Origin: Camarhynchus parvulus
Taxonomy: Eukaryota > Chordata > Aves > Passeriformes > Thraupidae
Assembly (NCBI RefSeq): GCF_901933205.1
Contig: NC_044574.1
Span: forward strand, 21,933,733 to 21,997,732
Reading direction: 5' to 3'
DNA: 64,000 bases
The notes under the pieces were generated by a model, which was given only the letters and a program-made list of their open reading frames with translations, had not been told where the DNA came from and searched no databases. This document shows positions 62,101-64,000 of this stretch, one piece after another (the first letter of the stretch is position 1; each line of letters opens with the position of its first letter). A program made the translations under genes and the position numbers.

Positions 62101-64000
62101 TAATTTAGATTCTAATATCTGTTGAAAAGATTAAATAAACTATTGTTGAGATAAATCTCCTGTTTGCCCCCCACCTTAAAGCATGATCATTTAATACTTC
62201 CACAGTGAAAGAAAATTGTGGAGTTCTATTAACAAAATTTGTACTGATTGATCACTTTTTATTCATGTTTATTCCAAATAAACAAGAAAAAAACCCTTTC
62301 TGTGTAACACTCTAGTCTGTTGAAAGTTTTTTTGTTGTTGGTTTTTTTTTTTTCCCTTAGAGGACACAAACTGAAAATCATCATGTGTAATTGCATAAAT
62401 TATTTTAAGTGCACCAAAATATGTAGGGAATATTTATTCTTCTATTGCTGCATGAAGTTTCAAATTTATTAGCAATTGCAGATGTATAATCATCACAGAA
62501 CTAAACAAAGAGAGCTCCATCTGATTTGTTTTTACAACAAACTTCTCCTTAATGAAGAGTTCAATAAACCATTTTACAAATGTATTGAACTGTAATGACC
62601 GATTCTTTATTTGTGAGTTGTCTACTTTATAATTAAAACAACAGAAGTTCTTTCTTCTGAATTATAAATATTTTGTTAGATCTATCAAATTATTTGAAAA
62701 TACTCACTTTAACAAAAAAGCAGATGTGTCTGATGACAGATGATTCAGACACACTCATTTAAATTACAATCTGGACCCATTTTAACAGTCAGAACCCAAC
62801 AACTGGAGGATATTGTTTGAAAAAAATTGGTGATTTCAGCCTAATTTTAGTAAATTATAGACTACATCATATGATTATTAACAAGAGCTCTCAGTTAAAT
62901 CTATGAGGCAATAGGATTAGAAAAAGGTGTCTATTTCAGCCCTGGAAATTATTCTGCAAATAGACATAGCGTGGTTGTACTCTTTAACCTAATTTGCCAT
63001 CAAGAATGGATTTTAACTGAAGTTTTATTGACTGTTAGACACCATATAACATTAACTTTTTTTTCAAATTTGTCTTCATGAATATTTTTACTCCCTTTTA
63101 ATCTTGGTTTACCTCTGTACTTTAATCCCTCTTCCTGTTAACAGATACCATTTCTTGGTCAGAAAAAGAGAACTAAGACAGCTTTATAAGTTCCTTTATC
63201 TAGGAAATATGCCCTATTTTATACCAACTCAATATCAGACTAAGAGAAGGATACAGGACACACACCAAACTCTATCCTCTTTGGAAAGAAAACATGAGTG
63301 CACAACTTAGACAGAAGTAAGGTCATGCCCTATCAAAGCCCTTAATTTACTGATTGCAAATATATGATATATTCCTAGAGGTTCAGGCTTGTTATTTACA
63401 CAGGCCTCAACTGTGATTATCTAACTGTGAAGAACTTAGAATATTTATCTTGGCAATAATGTTCTATTTATAACATTTTCTTATTTTTAAAATAAGAAAA
63501 AATAGTGTGCTATGTGCTGGACTAGATATTTTTCTTATAAACATATTAAATACAGTATTTTCCCCATAAAGTAAGTCACTTTAAATACAGACATATTTGC
63601 TGTATTTCATTTAGTTATTGAGAATTCCATGATATCTCAATCAAAGAAGTTGATCTATATATTCGATGGTAAGGATGATTTACTTTTGGATCCGTATCAA
63701 TTAGCCCACTTCTCTCATCTGCTTGAATGTGTACCTACAATAAAATACTTGACATCTCCCAAGCAGCAAAGATTTACCTTTGGCAAGTAATAACCGAACC
63801 TTGGATATATATTTTCCAGTTCCAGTCTTATAGATTTTATTTCTAAGAAACGGAGAAGTAATACCATTTAAAAATGTTTTAAATTTTGAAAGTACATGAG
63901 CTTGTTTTAGATCATTCTAATGAAAGATGTAAGACAGACAATATAATAAACATATCAAATTAATGAAACTTCAAATTAAGACTTCAATTAACTGTGCAAT
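56123..64000. other. AT-rich non-genic stretch to window end
   Basis: Nearly 8 kb with no recognised gene, RNA or transposon. Low-complexity T/G tract at about 62325-62355. A minus-strand 64-codon frame at 57404-57598 has a Cys-Cys-His-His arrangement and is listed separately. The purine-rich stretch near 59800-60080 gives overlapping Ser/Leu/Phe-rich minus frames that I regard as composition artefacts. Confidence 0.5.
57404..57598 (-). other. Short open frame with an irregular C2H2-like pattern
   Basis: The ATG-started frame begins with CAHCGLSFFTASLFHKAQKAH. This has Cys-x2-Cys, a Phe three residues on, then His-x5-His, similar to a classical zinc finger. Only ten residues separate the second Cys from the first His, where twelve are normal, and no second finger follows. 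It may be a decayed zinc-finger exon or chance. No splice or promoter context is visible. Confidence 0.2.

Noticed and set aside
1..64000. Search by eye for tRNA, 5S, U6 or other small RNA genes, CRISPR arrays and bacterial-type operons
   Set aside because: No A/B box tRNA pattern, no regularly spaced repeats with unique spacers and no tightly packed coding frames were seen; the sequence is vertebrate in character.

Overview
The window looks like nuclear DNA from a bird. The main evidence is a set of CR1-type LINE fragments on both strands, recognisable by diverged CR1 reverse-transcriptase text and, in the best copy, by the terminal ATTCTGTG-like repeats that end avian CR1 elements. A decayed class II (betaretrovirus-like) endogenous retrovirus fragment and many avian-style GGTTTTTT / AACCAAAC tracts agree with this. 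The DNA between the repeats is AT-rich. A songbird or another neoavian is plausible from the style of the CR1 copies, but I cannot fix the species. All repeat calls rest on remembered family sequences; no database search was run.

I find no convincing intact host protein-coding gene, rRNA or tRNA. The open frames are short (mostly 60-100 codons), lie on all strands, and lack splice context or recognised domains. The longest ones are artefacts of the TG-repeat, of CR1, or of a GC-rich block. The window is best read as a gene desert or part of a very large intron.

Layout: 1-5534 is AT-rich unique DNA with one AGT microsatellite. At 5535-6000 there is a TG/TGTC repeat of about 466 bp, directly joined to a compact CpG island (about 5984-6166), the best candidate promoter in the window. 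From 7.0 to 9.6 kb come a CR1 fragment, a possible LTR start and two GC-richer islands of unknown origin. At 11.10-11.85 kb lies the protease/reverse-transcriptase part of an old retrovirus in minus orientation, with stops and a frame break. CR1 copies follow at 15.3-15.8 (minus), 17.13-17.30 (minus) fused head-to-head with 17.30-17.95 (plus), 34.8-35.4 (plus, with 3' end), 35.45-35.70 (plus), 53.85-54.33 (plus) and 55.94-56.12 kb (plus). The long stretches 18-34.8, 35.7-53.8 and 56.1-64 kb are almost free of recognisable repeats or genes, apart from a few local tandem duplications, an AT palindrome, and minus-strand open frames at 45.3-47.0 and 57.4-57.6 kb that deserve a protein search.

There is no operon-like or pathway logic here and no sign of a new molecular system. 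The most useful leads are the CpG island with its adjoining Z-DNA-prone repeat and the unexplained minus-strand open frames near 46-47 kb.
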